Shown here piece by piece: positions 1 through 7,462 of a stretch of 14,733 bases of DNA. Source of the stretch: Acidobacteriota bacterium (GTDB lineage: Bacteria > Acidobacteriota > Vicinamibacteria > Vicinamibacterales > UBA2999); the NCBI GenBank assembly GCA_020851835.1, contig JADZBZ010000161.1, positions 1-14,733 of the forward strand, given 5' to 3'. Position numbers and translations under genes: made by a program. The first letter of the stretch is position 1. Every line of letters begins with the position of its first letter. The notes beneath the pieces were generated by a model that was not told the DNA's origin, ran no database searches, and saw only the letters and a program-made list of their open reading frames with translations.

Positions 1-118
1 CCAGCGGGGGAAGCAGGCCGATGGCCGGGATGTCGGGCCACCAGCCCAACGACACCAGCGCGTACACGCCGCGGTGCCACGCGGCCGGACATTCCGGCAG
101 GAACCCTGCTGCTATCAT
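1..118 (-). CDS. Possible divergent membrane protein gene, 5' part only
   Basis: On the minus strand an open frame runs from ATG at 118-116 off the left window edge, giving about 39 residues. It is closed upstream by an in-frame TGA, so the gene must begin here. From the twelfth codon onward nearly every codon ends in G or C (one CTT is the exception), the strong coding signature of this genome. The peptide is hydrophobic and tryptophan-rich (ALVSLGWWPDIPAIGLLPPL), as in the start of a membrane protein. The first codons (ATA, GCA, GCA) look less like coding sequence, so a GTG at 67-65 (MYALVSLGWW...) is an alternative start. No family is recognised. The head-to-head position next to the glycosyltransferase gene suggests a shared divergent promoter if the later start is used. 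It could also be a chance open frame. Confidence 0.35.
   Translation of the reverse strand, partial: MIAAGFLPECPAAWHRGVYALVSLGWWPDIPAIGLLPPL
110..118 (+). promoter_or_regulatory. Putative extended -10 promoter element
   Basis: TGCTATCAT fits an extended -10 element (TGn followed by a TATAAT-like hexamer, four of six matches). Transcription would start near 125, giving a leader of about 8 bases before the ATG at 133. No good -35 hexamer is visible 16-18 bases upstream, and the site overlaps the ATG of the possible divergent gene, so this is only a candidate. Confidence 0.28.
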
Positions 119-132
119 CGGCACTCAGGATC

Positions 133-1626
133 ATGCCGCAGGTTCCCGGCAATCAGAAGCCGCGTAGGTGGGTCATCGCCGCGCTGCTGCTCGGCGCCGT
201 CCTGCTCCGTAGCTGGTTCTTTCTCGCCCACGACGAAAGTTACTTCGACTCGGATCAGGCCATCATCGGGCTGATGGCCAAGCACCTGTCCGAAGGGCGC
301 GCCTGGCCGTTGTTCTTCTACGGACAGGAGTACATGCTCGGCGTCGAGGCCTGGCTCATGGCGCCGGTGTTCGCCGTGCTCGGCCCCACCGTTTTCGCGC
401 TGCGGCTGACCATGATGCTGATCAACGCCGCGGCGGCGCTGCTGCTGTGGCGCCTGCTCACGACCGAGGCGAAGCTCAACCCGTGGATGGCCGCGCTGGC
501 CGCCTCGCCGTTCGCGCTGGCGCCGTTCATGACGGCGGCCCACCTGATCGAAGCGCAAGGCGGCAACGTCGAGCCGTTCATCTGGGTGCTGGTGGCCTGG
601 ATGCTGCGCCGCCGGCCGCTCATGCTCGGCACCTCGCTCGCGGTGGCCTTCCTGCATCGCGAGTTCACGGTGTACGCGGTGCCGGCGCTCGGTCTCGTGC
701 AACTGGTCGAGTCGCGCGAACACATGGGCCGGCTCGTGCGGCCGTGGCTACTGACCGCGTTTGCGTTCCTCGTGGTGTTCCAGGGCATCAACGCGCTCAA
801 ACCCTACGCCGACCTGCTCGGTCCCGGCACGGCCGGCGTGGCGGTGTCCACCTCCCGGCAGGACAACGTCACGCTGCTGCTCGCGCGCGCCAACGTGAAC
901 CTGCCCGCGCTGCCGGGCCGCTTTCGCGCGCTGGCGACCGAGCACGTGCCGATGCTCGTGGGGCTCGACGGGTTTCGGCCGTACCTGCTCTCCATCGGCT
1001 CGGACGCGCACGTCGGCTGGCGCGAACTGCTCCCGCTGGCGACGGTGCTGGCGGGGGTGCTGGCGGCGTGGCTGCTGCTGCACGTGCTGCGACGCCGCGA
1101 GCTCGAAGGCGGAGCGTTTGCGATCTACCTCGGCCTCGTCGGGTTGCAGAGCGGGGTCGTGTACGCGCTGACGCGGGACCTCAGCATGTTCACGTTCCGG
1201 TATGGGCTGCTCGCGCTGTTCCTGCCGGTGTCCTTGGCCGCGCTGGTCCTGCACGATCGGCGTCCGGTCGGCCTGCGAGCCGTGGGTGGCGCGCTCTTCG
1301 GCCTGCTTGCGGCCGCCGCCCTCGTGGACCATGCGACGGTGCTGCAACGCTCGACCTTTGCGCCGCCGCCGCCGCGGTTCGAGCCCCTGGCCGCCCGGCT
1401 CGAGGCGGGCGGCGTTCACCTGGCGCGGGCGGGGTACTGGCGCTCGTACGTCGTGACGTTCCTCACGGCCGAACGCGTCAAGGTGGCGTCGAACGAAATC
1501 CAGCGCATCCGCGAGTACCAGGTGCTGGCCGACCAGGCCGGCGACGGCGTGGTGACCATCCAGGAGACGCCCTGTGACCACCAGACGCCCGTCGACATCG
1601 TCGGTCCCTGGCATCTATGTAAGTGA
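133..1626 (+). CDS. GT-C fold membrane glycosyltransferase-like protein
   Basis: A 497-residue polytopic inner-membrane protein resembling the ArnT/PMT-like (GT39-related) family, whose members move sugars from polyprenyl-phosphate donors at the periplasmic face. The first membrane segment is about residues 13-31. It is followed by the acidic first loop typical of GT-C enzymes (HDESYFDSDQ, with D34, E35, D39 and D41), then YGQEY at 63-67 and further hydrophobic segments to about residue 400. The last 90 residues look soluble and periplasmic, with a YW..YVV.FLTAERV stretch and two cysteines (C481, C496) that could form a disulfide. The ATG is preceded by AGGA only two bases away, too close for normal ribosome binding, so a very short leader is likely. 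The frame stays open upstream to the window edge, but that stretch does not read like protein. Acceptor and sugar cannot be told from the sequence, and there is no adjacent cell-wall or lipid A cluster. Confidence 0.75.
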   Translation: MPQVPGNQKPRRWVIAALLLGAVLLRSWFFLAHDESYFDSDQAIIGLMAKHLSEGRAWPLFFYGQEYMLGVEAWLMAPVFAVLGPTVFALRLTMMLINAAAALLLWRLLTTEAKLNPWMAALAASPFALAPFMTAAHLIEAQGGNVEPFIWVLVAWMLRRRPLMLGTSLAVAFLHREFTVYAVPALGLVQLVESREHMGRLVRPWLLTAFAFLVVFQGINALKPYADLLGPGTAGVAVSTSRQDNVTLLLARANVNLPALPGRFRALATEHVPMLVGLDGFRPYLLSIGSDAHVGWRELLPLATVLAGVLAAWLLLHVLRRRELEGGAFAIYLGLVGLQSGVVYALTRDLSMFTFRYGLLALFLPVSLAALVLHDRRPVGLRAVGGALFGLLAAAALVDHATVLQRSTFAPPPPRFEPLAARLEAGGVHLARAGYWRSYVVTFLTAERVKVASNEIQRIREYQVLADQAGDGVVTIQETPCDHQTPVDIVGPWHLCK

Positions 1627-1671
1627 GCGCGGACAACCCGGCCCGACCGGTTTCGCCGCCGCACCGTGACA

Positions 1672-1677
1672 TATACT
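1672..1677 (+). promoter_or_regulatory. Putative -10 element of the TonB receptor gene
   Basis: TATACT matches five of six positions of the sigma-70 -10 hexamer. It lies 39 bp upstream of the receptor ATG in the 84-bp gap after the glycosyltransferase gene. A start near 1684 would leave a leader of about 27 bases containing the ribosome-binding site. No convincing -35 hexamer is present, so read-through from the upstream gene remains possible. Confidence 0.3.
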
Positions 1678-1696
1678 CGAAAGTTGGACACTTCCT

Positions 1697-1701
1697 GGAG
1701 G
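1697..1701 (+). promoter_or_regulatory. Ribosome-binding site deciding the receptor start
   Basis: GGAGG lies nine bases before the ATG at 1711, which opens a clean signal peptide. This favours 1711 over the in-frame GTG at 1666, which would put 15 residues including three arginines and a lysine before the signal peptide. Confidence 0.7.
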
Positions 1702-1710
1702 CGCTTTCCG

Positions 1711-4578
1711 ATGCTCCGCATGTTTCTTGCATTGTTCCTGGCCCTTGCTACGGCACTCCCCATTGCGGCTCAATCGACAGCCATCAACGGTACCGTCGAA
1801 GGCACCATCACCGACGAGCAGGCCGCGGTTCTGCCCGGTGTCACCGTCACGGTCGTGAACCTCGACACCGGCGACACCCGTGTCGTGGTCACCAATGCCA
1901 GCGGCCTCTATCGGGCGCCCCTGCTGCCCCTCGGCACCTACCGCGTGTCGGCGGAGCTTCAAGGCTTCAAGAAGTTCGAGCGGGCCGGCATCGGGCTGAG
2001 TGCGGGCCAGACGGCGGTCATCGACTTCCGCCTCACCGTCGGCGCGCTGCAGGAGACGGTCACCGTCACGGCTGACGCGCCGCTGGTGGACCTGGGCAAG
2101 ATCGAGCAGGGCCGCACGCTCAGCAACGCCGAGATCAAGACGCTGCCGCTCACCTCGCGCAACCCGTACAACTTCGCCCTGCTCCAGCCGGGCGTGGTCG
2201 GCTTCGAGACCAACGAGTTCGGAGTGCCGCGCCTCACCGCCAACGGCGCCCTGCTCCGTGTGAACTACCAGGTGGACGGCAGCAACAACACGCAGAAGGA
2301 TCGCGCCGGCCTGCGACAGATGCCGATGTCCGAGGTGATGATCCGCGAAGTGAAGGTCGTCACCACCGGCTACGCGCCGGAGTTCGGCCAGACGATGGGC
2401 CTGGTGTACAACGCGATCACGCCGTCGGGCACGAATGCCTTCCGCGGGCAGGGCAGCTACCGCTTCCAGCGTCAGGCCATGGTAGCGCTGCCCTTCTACA
2501 CTGCGGCCAATGCCCCGAAGCCGCCGACCGACGTCAACGTCTACACCGTCGACCTCGGCGGCCCCATCGTGCGCGACAAGACGCACTTCTTCGGTGGCTA
2601 CGAGCACACCGAGCGCGATTTGTCGGGACTGAGCGTCATCACGATTTCGCCGGCCAACCAGGCGGCCCTCGGCCTGAGCGAGCCCGCCTACCAGCCGCGC
2701 GGCCTCAACACCGAGTTTGCGATCGGCAAGATCGACCATCAGATCAACCAGGCCAACCGCCTGTCGGTCCGCTACATGTTCTTCGACAACTTCATCACCG
2801 CCAACGTGGGCGGCGGCCTGACGTCGAGCCAGCGCGCCACCGACTTCACCGACCGGCAGCACTCCACCGGCGCGCAGCTCATCTCGACGATTGGCAGCGG
2901 CCTGCTCAACGAGTTCCGGTTCCAGTACGCCACGCGCGCGCAGGCCCGGGTACCGAGCGCCCTGGCCGGCAGCGGCCCCGCGGTGAACATCCAAGGGGTC
3001 GCCAACATCGGCAGCCCGACGTCGAACGTCGCCGACGCGGGTTTCGGCTTCAGCCAGGACGTGATGCAGCTCAACAACAGCACGACCTGGCTCCGGGGCG
3101 ATCACGCGATCAAGGCCGGGCTCGATCTGCAGTTCGTCACCGACAAGCGGGTCTCACCGGCCTCGGCGCTCTACACGTTCGCGAGCGTGGCGGCGTACCA
3201 GTCGGCGGTCAGTGGCGCCAATCCCCTGGGGTATCAGTCCTTCACGCAGTACTTCGGTCTGCCCGGGCTCGAGTACAAGACCGCGCAGTACGGCTTCTTC
3301 GTGCAGGACGACTGGCGCGTGACCCCGATGTTGAAGGTGCTGTACGGCGTGCGCTACGACCGGTTGGGCCCGCCCGACGGCGTGGCCAACGCCCCCATCG
3401 AGGCATCGAAGCAGTTCCCCACCGACGACAATAACTTCGCCCCGCGGCTCGGCGTGGTGTGGACGCTGGACGACGCACGCCGGACGGTGATTCGCGCCAA
3501 CACCGGGATCATGTACGACCAGACGCTCAACGCCGTCTACGAGCAGGCCCTGCAGAACGACGGCACCAACGCGCGCGCGTCGGCCACGTTCCAGCCCTCC
3601 CAGGCGGGCTCGCCTGCGTTCCCCAACCTGCTCGCCGCCGGCGCCGGGGCGCAGCCGAACACGGCCTGGACGGTGGATCCGAACTTCCGGATCGCCCGGA
3701 GCTGGCAGAACAACGTGCAGTTCGAGCACGCGTTGAGCGATCGCTACTCGGTGAGCGTCGGCACGTCCTACGTCCGTGGCAACAACCTGCCGGTGGTGAC
3801 CAACATCAACCTGCAGAACCCGGTCGGCACGCTGCCGAGTGGCATCCCGATCTTCGCCACCGCCGTGAACGCCACGACCCGCGTGGATCCGCGCTACAAC
3901 GTGATCAACGCCACGCAGTCGATCGGTGAATCCACCTACAAGAACATGACGCTGCAGTTGACCCGCCGGAGCGCCAATGGCATCGGCTTCGACCTGGCCT
4001 ACACGCTGGGAAAGAGCAAAGACAACGCGCCGATCACCAGCGCCCTGTCGGTGTCGGGTGACGCGGGCCGTACCGATGTCACCAACCTCGATCGCGACCG
4101 CGGGCCCAACATCCTGGATCAGCGGCACACCTTCAGCGGCAGCATCGTCGCCACGCCGCACGTCGACCGCGAGGGTGCGCTGGGCGCGTTCCTCAACGAC
4201 AACGTGTTCGGTGTCGCCATGCAGTTTGCGAGCGGCATTCCGGTGAACCTGCGAAGCAACCGCGAGCTGAACAACGATGGCACGGGCAGCGATCGGCCGG
4301 ACGGCGTGTCACGCAACTCGCTGAACCTGCCGGCGCGCTACAACGTGGACTTCCGTTACTCGCGTCGGGTGCGCATCGGCGGCAACCGCGCGGCCGAGGT
4401 GATTGCCGAGGTGAAGAACCTCTTCAACAGCATCCAGACCTCGAACGTGAACGCCACGATTGCCACCGACACGTTGGGCATCCCCCTGGCGGCGCTGCCG
4501 ACCAACGGGGACCAGCTCACTCCGACGGGCGGCTACGAGCAGCGTCAGCTGCAGATCGGGTTCAAGTTCACCTTCTGA
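1711..4578 (+). CDS. TonB-dependent outer-membrane receptor, Oar-like, with carboxypeptidase-regulatory-like domain
   Basis: A 955-residue outer-membrane receptor expected to import a ligand using proton-motive force passed on by TonB-ExbBD. Residues 1-21 form a signal peptide ending ALPIAAQ. Residues about 25-105 are a carboxypeptidase-D regulatory-like beta-sandwich (GTVEGTITDEQAAVLPGVTV, then GLYRAPLLPLGTYRV). A plug-like domain follows at about 110-240, with TLPLTSRNPYNFALLQPGVV, YQVDGSNNTQKD and VVTTGYAPEFGQTMG. The rest is a 16-to-22-strand type barrel rich in alternating aromatics, ending in phenylalanine (IGFKFTF) as outer-membrane barrels do. Length and layout fit the Oar-like receptors expanded in Acidobacteriota and Myxococcota. 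The ligand cannot be read from the sequence. The neighbouring secreted PIG-L deacetylase suggests an N-acetylated glycan or glycoconjugate, which is inference only. The frame is intact. Confidence 0.92.
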   Translation: MLRMFLALFLALATALPIAAQSTAINGTVEGTITDEQAAVLPGVTVTVVNLDTGDTRVVVTNASGLYRAPLLPLGTYRVSAELQGFKKFERAGIGLSAGQTAVIDFRLTVGALQETVTVTADAPLVDLGKIEQGRTLSNAEIKTLPLTSRNPYNFALLQPGVVGFETNEFGVPRLTANGALLRVNYQVDGSNNTQKDRAGLRQMPMSEVMIREVKVVTTGYAPEFGQTMGLVYNAITPSGTNAFRGQGSYRFQRQAMVALPFYTAANAPKPPTDVNVYTVDLGGPIVRDKTHFFGGYEHTERDLSGLSVITISPANQAALGLSEPAYQPRGLNTEFAIGKIDHQINQANRLSVRYMFFDNFITANVGGGLTSSQRATDFTDRQHSTGAQLISTIGSGLLNEFRFQYATRAQARVPSALAGSGPAVNIQGVANIGSPTSNVADAGFGFSQDVMQLNNSTTWLRGDHAIKAGLDLQFVTDKRVSPASALYTFASVAAYQSAVSGANPLGYQSFTQYFGLPGLEYKTAQYGFFVQDDWRVTPMLKVLYGVRYDRLGPPDGVANAPIEASKQFPTDDNNFAPRLGVVWTLDDARRTVIRANTGIMYDQTLNAVYEQALQNDGTNARASATFQPSQAGSPAFPNLLAAGAGAQPNTAWTVDPNFRIARSWQNNVQFEHALSDRYSVSVGTSYVRGNNLPVVTNINLQNPVGTLPSGIPIFATAVNATTRVDPRYNVINATQSIGESTYKNMTLQLTRRSANGIGFDLAYTLGKSKDNAPITSALSVSGDAGRTDVTNLDRDRGPNILDQRHTFSGSIVATPHVDREGALGAFLNDNVFGVAMQFASGIPVNLRSNRELNNDGTGSDRPDGVSRNSLNLPARYNVDFRYSRRVRIGGNRAAEVIAEVKNLFNSIQTSNVNATIATDTLGIPLAALPTNGDQLTPTGGYEQRQLQIGFKFTF

Positions 4579-4599
4579 GGCGCGCTTGTCGAGACAGAC

Positions 4600-4605
4600 A
4601 GGAGG
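4600..4605 (+). promoter_or_regulatory. Displaced Shine-Dalgarno-like sequence
   Basis: AGGAGG is a full match to the anti-Shine-Dalgarno core, but no suitable start codon follows at normal distance (the ATG at 4628 is 22 bases away and opens an arginine-rich, repeat-encoded peptide). It sits directly 5' of the left arm of the 4606-4712 hairpin. Folding of that hairpin would bring it close to the ATG at 4727. It could also be a chance match. Confidence 0.3.
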
Positions 4606-4715
4606 TTGAGCGGTCGGCGGTTGAGCGATGGAGCGATGGATGATCCCAATCGCTCGACGCTCTATCGCCGATCGCTCAATAATCGTCAGTCGCTCAATCG
4701 TCAGTCGCTCAATGG
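4601..4715 (+). repeat. Inverted TTGAGCG/CGCTCAA repeat block forming a long hairpin
   Basis: The gap between receptor and deacetylase genes is built from short repeats. TTGAGCG occurs at 4606 and 4621, 15 bp apart, and GAGCGAT at 4631. The complementary TCGCTCAAT occurs at 4672, 4690 and 4705, the last two 15 bp apart and separated by CGTCAG. Residues 4606-4628 can pair with 4690-4712: 18 Watson-Crick pairs, 4 G-T(U) wobbles and one mismatch. Inside, GAGCGAT (4631-4637) can pair with ATCGCTC at 4649-4655 or 4671-4677. No T-run follows, so it is not a classical intrinsic terminator. It could be an RNA structure controlling the deacetylase, a protein-binding site, or a dispersed REP-like repeat. 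Confidence 0.8.
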
Positions 4716-4726
4716 CCACCTACACC

Positions 4727-7417
4727 ATGCGCAAGCCCTTCCTCCTTCTCCCACTCCTCCTCGCCCTCGCATTCTCCACCCCCTTCGCACAACACCAGCT
4801 GGTCCCCGTCGCCGCGCTCCGCGGCGAGGCGGCGGTCGAACTCGCGCTGCGCAAGCTCGACACGGTGGGCACGTTCATGATGACCACCGCCCATCCCGAC
4901 GATGAGAACAACGCCATGCTCGCCTACTACGGGCACGGCAAAGGGATGCGAACCACGCTGGTCACCGCCACGCGCGGAGAGGGCGGCCAGAACGAGATCG
5001 GGCCCGAGCTGTTCGAGGCCCTGGCGGTGCTGCGCACCGAGGAACTGCTGGCGGCCCACCGCTTCGACGGCGCCGAGCAGTACTTCACCCGGGCCGTGGA
5101 CTTCGGCTACTCGTTCAGCATCGAAGAGACGCTCGAAAAGTGGGGCCACCAGGAGATTCTGGGCGATTACGTCCGGATGATCCGCACGATTCGCCCGCAG
5201 GTGATCGTCGGCTTCGTGTTCGACGGCGACGGCGGCGGACAACATCACCAGGCCTCGTCGCGCCTCACCGCCGAGGCGTTTGTCGCCGCGGCCGATCCCG
5301 CGAAGTTCCCGGAGCAGATCGAGGAAGGCCTGCGGCCCTGGCAGGCGTCGAAGTTCTACTACACCGCCGGCTTCGGCCCCGGTGGACCGGGCGGCCCCGG
5401 CGGCCGGACGCCGCAGTTCACCGGCCCGGGCGCTTCGAAGGCGCTCATGTTCGACGGCGGCGCCTCCTACGACTACGTGCTCGGCCGCACCTACAACGAG
5501 CTCGCCGGCGAGGCGCGCAGCATGCACAAGTGCCAGGGCATGTCGCAGCTGCTGCCGCTGCCCGGCGTCGGAGGCCCCTTCGGCCCCGGCAGTGTCCGCG
5601 CCTACCGCCTGTACGAGACCGTGCTGCCCGACGGCGTGGACCGCGCCGAATCCGATCCGTTCGACGGCGTGGACGTGAGCCTGTCGTCGCTGGCCGCCTA
5701 CGCGGGCGCCAACCCTCCAGCCGCACTCACCAGCGCCCTGTCGGCCATTGCCGGCCATGTGCAGACCGCGCACCAGAGCCTGGCCGGCGGGTCGGCAGCG
5801 ACCGTGCCGTCGCTCGCGTCCGGCCTCACTGCCGTTCGTGCCCTGCGCCGCGACCTCCCGGGGATGGGCCTGACCGATGATGCGAGGTTCGAGATCGATT
5901 TCCGGCTGGCCCAGAAGGAGTCGCAGTTCATCAGCGCGCTGGTGGCCGCGTCGAACCTGGTCATCGAAGCCATCGGTAACGACGGCCTCGTCACCCCGGG
6001 CCAGGAGGTGGGCGTGCAGCTCATCGCCGCCGCGCAGGGCGCGGCGCCGATCGAGGTGAAGTCGCGCGTCCTGAACGGCTTCGATCGGCCCACCGAAAAG
6101 GGCGGCGTGATTCCGGCAGGCGCTCGACTCACCGCCGCGCACTTCCGATATGCCAAGGACGCGGCCCGATTCATCCTCGACCCCGATGTCCCCTTCGGCC
6201 TGCCGTTCCGTCCCACGCCGTTCACGGCCACGTTCACCCTGGCAGTGGCCGGGGTGGAGTTTCCCGTGACGGTGCCCGTGCAAGCTCGCTCCGGGGTCGA
6301 TTTGTTCAGCGGCGAGAAGCGCGCCGAGCTGCACGTCGTGCCGGCCTTCACGGTCACCACCAGCCCCGACACGCTGATCGTCCCTACCAGAAGCACGACC
6401 GCCACTGCCCGCAAGGACATTCGTGTCACGGTGGTGAACCACGGCCAGGGCGCGGCCAGCGGCGAGGTGTCGCTCGAACTGCCGGCCGGATGGAAGGCGA
6501 CACCGGCCGTCCAGCCCGTGACCCTCTCGCGCGAAGACGAAGCCATCACCGTTCGCTTCCTGCTCGACGCCCCTCCGTTGCCGATGCTGGTGTCGGCGGC
6601 CCAGAAGCCGGGCGGCGCCACGTTCCCGATCGAGGCGTTCGTGCGAGCCGGCGGGACGAAGTACGCGCAGGGATACCAGCTGGTGGAGTACCCGCACACG
6701 ACCCGCCGGCACGTGCTGTCGGCGCCAGAGGTGACGGCCAAGGCGCTGGACGTGGCCGTGAAGCCCGACCTGAAGGTGGGGTACGTGATGGGTGTGGGCG
6801 ACAAGATTCCGGCAGCGCTCGAACAACTGGGCGTGGCCGTGACGCTCATCGGCTCCGACGAACTGGCCTGGGGCGATCTGTCGAAATACGACGTCGTGAT
6901 GACGGGCGTGCGCGCCTACGAGCGGCGGCTCGACCTGCGCGCCTACAACCAGCGCCTGCTCGATTACGCAAAGGCCGGCGGCACCGTCATCGTCAATTAC
7001 AACAAGTTCGAGTTCAACGATGCCCAGTACGCGCCCTACCCCGCCCGCGTCGGGCGCGAGCGGGTGACCGACGAGAACGCCGAGGTGCGGCTGCTGCAGC
7101 CGAACAACCCGGCATTCAATACACCGAACGCGATAGGACGCGCCGACTGGACCGGCTGGGTGCAGGAGCGCGGTCTCTATTTCCTCGACACCGACCACCG
7201 CGATCCACGCTTCCAGGATTTGCTCGAGTTCGAGGATCCCTTTCCCTACAACCAGGGCACCAAGCGCGGCGCGCTGGTCGAGGCCACGGTGGGGAAGGGT
7301 CGCTGGATCTACGTCGGCCTGGGCCTCTGGAGGCAATTGCCGGCGGGAACCGACGGCGCGTTCCGGATCATGGCTAACCTCCTGAGCCTGGGCCAGGCTC
7401 CCGCTTCCGCGAAGTAG
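4727..7417 (+). CDS. Secreted multidomain PIG-L family (LmbE-like) deacetylase
   Basis: An 896-residue exported protein with a zinc-dependent N-deacetylase domain of the PIG-L/LmbE/MshB family, which removes acetyl groups from N-acetylated sugars. The signal peptide is residues 1-22 (MRKPFLLLPLLLALAFSTPF, then AQ). The catalytic motif AHPDDE is at 55-60, so H56 and D59 are predicted zinc ligands and D58 the base. The third ligand is probably H173 or H174 in GGGQHHQAS. A Gly-Pro-rich loop (GPGGPGGPGG) lies near 218-228. Residues about 541-640 look like a NEW3-type Ig fold (VVNHGQGAASGEVSLELPAGW). About 680-896 resembles a class I glutamine-amidotransferase/ThuA-like fold (KYDVVMTGVRAYE, LLDYAKAGGTVIVNYN, GKGRWIYVGLGLWRQLPAG). 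The start at 4727 is chosen for the signal peptide. ATGs at 4628 and 4712 lie in repeat sequence, and no Shine-Dalgarno sequence stands directly before 4727. It likely works with the upstream receptor on a glycan; substrate unknown. Confidence 0.88.
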   Translation: MRKPFLLLPLLLALAFSTPFAQHQLVPVAALRGEAAVELALRKLDTVGTFMMTTAHPDDENNAMLAYYGHGKGMRTTLVTATRGEGGQNEIGPELFEALAVLRTEELLAAHRFDGAEQYFTRAVDFGYSFSIEETLEKWGHQEILGDYVRMIRTIRPQVIVGFVFDGDGGGQHHQASSRLTAEAFVAAADPAKFPEQIEEGLRPWQASKFYYTAGFGPGGPGGPGGRTPQFTGPGASKALMFDGGASYDYVLGRTYNELAGEARSMHKCQGMSQLLPLPGVGGPFGPGSVRAYRLYETVLPDGVDRAESDPFDGVDVSLSSLAAYAGANPPAALTSALSAIAGHVQTAHQSLAGGSAATVPSLASGLTAVRALRRDLPGMGLTDDARFEIDFRLAQKESQFISALVAASNLVIEAIGNDGLVTPGQEVGVQLIAAAQGAAPIEVKSRVLNGFDRPTEKGGVIPAGARLTAAHFRYAKDAARFILDPDVPFGLPFRPTPFTATFTLAVAGVEFPVTVPVQARSGVDLFSGEKRAELHVVPAFTVTTSPDTLIVPTRSTTATARKDIRVTVVNHGQGAASGEVSLELPAGWKATPAVQPVTLSREDEAITVRFLLDAPPLPMLVSAAQKPGGATFPIEAFVRAGGTKYAQGYQLVEYPHTTRRHVLSAPEVTAKALDVAVKPDLKVGYVMGVGDKIPAALEQLGVAVTLIGSDELAWGDLSKYDVVMTGVRAYERRLDLRAYNQRLLDYAKAGGTVIVNYNKFEFNDAQYAPYPARVGRERVTDENAEVRLLQPNNPAFNTPNAIGRADWTGWVQERGLYFLDTDHRDPRFQDLLEFEDPFPYNQGTKRGALVEATVGKGRWIYVGLGLWRQLPAGTDGAFRIMANLLSLGQAPASAK

Positions 7418-7446
7418 GCCAATCGGCGTCTCACCTGCGTGAAGTC

Positions 7447-7455
7447 TGCTAACGT
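7447..7455 (+). promoter_or_regulatory. Weak candidate extended -10 element before the SYLF gene
   Basis: TGCTAACGT has the TGn extension and T-A...T of a -10 hexamer, but only three of six hexamer matches and no -35. It ends 7 bp before the ATG at 7463, so a transcript from it would be essentially leaderless. Co-transcription with the deacetylase gene 45 bp upstream is equally likely. Confidence 0.15.
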
Positions 7456-7462
7456 AGGACGG

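Noticed and set aside
1666..1710. GTG 1666 as start of the receptor
   Set aside because: It overlaps the candidate -10 element and places a basic stretch before the signal peptide. GGAGG is correctly spaced for ATG 1711.
4579..4600. Intrinsic terminator right after the receptor gene
   Set aside because: The only inverted repeat is TGTC-GA-GACA, whose two-base loop is too small, and no T-run follows.
4628..4726. Longer N-terminus of the deacetylase from ATG 4628
   Set aside because: The extra 33 residues (RSIADRSIIVSRSIVSRS and similar) are translated from the inverted repeats and would put many arginines before the signal peptide.
4709..7336. An 875-codon open frame on the minus strand opposite the deacetylase gene
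   Set aside because: It reads as low-complexity Arg/Gly/His/Ala-rich sequence with no domain, and mirrors the high-GC codon pattern of the plus-strand gene, which has a signal peptide and catalytic motif. The same applies to antisense frames at 1615-3105, 3154-4161, 115-723 and 12826-13995.
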